A stretch of DNA of 64,000 nt from Pegea sp. RAD2-039 (taxonomy: Eukaryota; Chordata; Thaliacea; Salpida; Salpidae): contig JAQGEQ010000258.1 of NCBI GenBank assembly GCA_034620365.1, positions 558,001 to 622,000 of the forward strand. Reading direction: 5' to 3'. The translations under genes and the position numbers were made by a program. The notes under the pieces were generated by a model, which saw nothing but the letters and a program-made list of their open reading frames with translations, did not search any database and was not told where the DNA came from. Of the stretch, positions 63,138 through 64,000 are shown one piece after another. Each line of letters begins with the position of its first letter. The first letter of the stretch is position 1.

Positions 63138-64000
63138 TATAAATATAGAAAGAAAATTCGTGAGTTAAATGATTGGCATTTCTTCTATGATATAAATTTG
63201 AAATAAAGGAATATAATTATACAAAAAACTTCTTTCTTCTAATTTAAAGAATGTAATAAACAAAAATAATATCCTTAAAAATGTGGATATTTATAAAAAC
63301 AGGATTTGTTTGATAAAGAATTTTAATCTCATGTTTGAGATGAGAAAACCAAAATATTTATATTTCAAGCAGTGATTAAGAATTAACATGTGATCTACGC
63401 TACCACAAAAAATTCATTCTCTAAAAAAATATTTGGAACTCTAATTGTTTAGATGTATAAAAATGTCAAAGTACTTTAAATGCGTCATTAGAAGGGTTAG
63501 GGGTGGGTTTTGATAAAAAAGAAAGCTTTTATAATAAATTCAGGATCTACACCCAAGTTTATTTAAACAAAGAAAATTTCTTTTCTTTGAAAACTTTTTA
63601 AAACATGTATGACTTGAACAAGGTCAATTTTGTTTTGAAAGTTAGCTTTTTTGTTCAGAATTGTTATGGAAGCAGATATTTGGTCTGCGGTACGATTACT
63701 CAACAAACAAGAAATAAATCTTAGAAAATCAATAAATAAAAAAGTTATATAAGTTCCAAGATAATATTGATTTAGACAAATCATTGAGATTTGATTTACA
63801 AAAACTAAATTATTTTGACAAAATGATTTATCAAGTAATTTCTATAAAGTAACAAAATCGTTACGTTACAGTATTATGTTTTTATAATAATTTGAATAAC
63901 AGTCATGAGTTACATGACAGTATACATGGGAAGCATTACATTTTGATAAATTTGATTAAAAACAGTACAAAAGCTTTTTTAGGATGTCAGATTTCATAGA
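63138..64000. other. Upstream of the LRR exons, nothing firm
   Basis: AT-rich. A 73-codon minus-strand frame at 63563-63784 contains a plausible helical stretch but has no family resemblance and no clear splice sites. The 5' exon(s) of the LRR gene may lie here or beyond the window. Confidence 0.4.

Overview
The window is animal nuclear DNA, very AT-rich, with protein genes broken by short GT-AG introns (many 36-150 nt). I see no viral, plasmid or bacterial genes. The gene set (RASA1 with SH2-SH3-SH2-PH-C2-GAP, calcyphosin-like, EFCAB7, UTP20, MTHFS, MRPL24, holocarboxylase synthetase, UXT, ASDURF, RITA1, BBIP1) points to a ciliated invertebrate metazoan. The species or phylum cannot be fixed from sequence alone; an AT-rich cnidarian, sponge, placozoan, flatworm or similar would fit.

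Layout. 1-1.5 kb: 3' part of a non-LTR retrotransposon. 1.5-6.2 kb: mostly empty AT-rich DNA with one coding-like island at 2.6-2.8 kb. 6.2-12.9 kb: RASA1 (minus). 12.9-19.7 kb: gene-poor, with a decayed retroelement near 16.8-18.4 kb. 19.7-25.9 kb: calcyphosin-like (minus) and EFCAB7 (plus), head to head. 26.7-34.7 kb: UTP20 (minus), nearly intronless. 35.4-35.9 kb: MTHFS (minus). 36.8-37.2 kb: second retroelement copy. 38.7-42.2 kb: an unidentified Lys/Ser-rich gene, then MRPL24 (plus). 43.3-47.2 kb: HLCS, ASDURF and UXT in tandem (minus). 49.4-51.4 kb: a phytanoyl-CoA dioxygenase-family gene (plus). 53.3-56.0 kb: RITA1 and BBIP1 (minus). 58.9 kb: third retroelement tail. 60.2-63.1 kb: a leucine-rich-repeat gene (minus) that probably runs past what I can trace.

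For calcyphosin-like, EFCAB7, MRPL24, HLCS and UTP20 I joined exons by hand at GT-AG sites. The joined lengths (208, 630, 237, 600 and 2633 residues) are in frame and close to the usual family lengths, which supports the models.

How the genes relate. Several concern cilia, tubulin or signalling from cilia: EFCAB7 (ciliary Hedgehog signalling), BBIP1 (BBSome), RITA1 (tubulin and RBPJ binding) and calcyphosin-like (often expressed in ciliated cells). Two small prefoldin-like subunits of the same chaperone assembly, UXT and ASDURF (PAQosome), lie side by side on one strand. ASDURF ends only 25 nt before the HLCS start codon, an arrangement that looks bicistronic. This is the most unusual structure in the window. 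Other points to check are two stop-free mini-introns whose length is a multiple of three, a concentration of TGACGTCA palindromes in the UTP20 exon, and a conserved 3' stem-loop shared by three retroelement copies.
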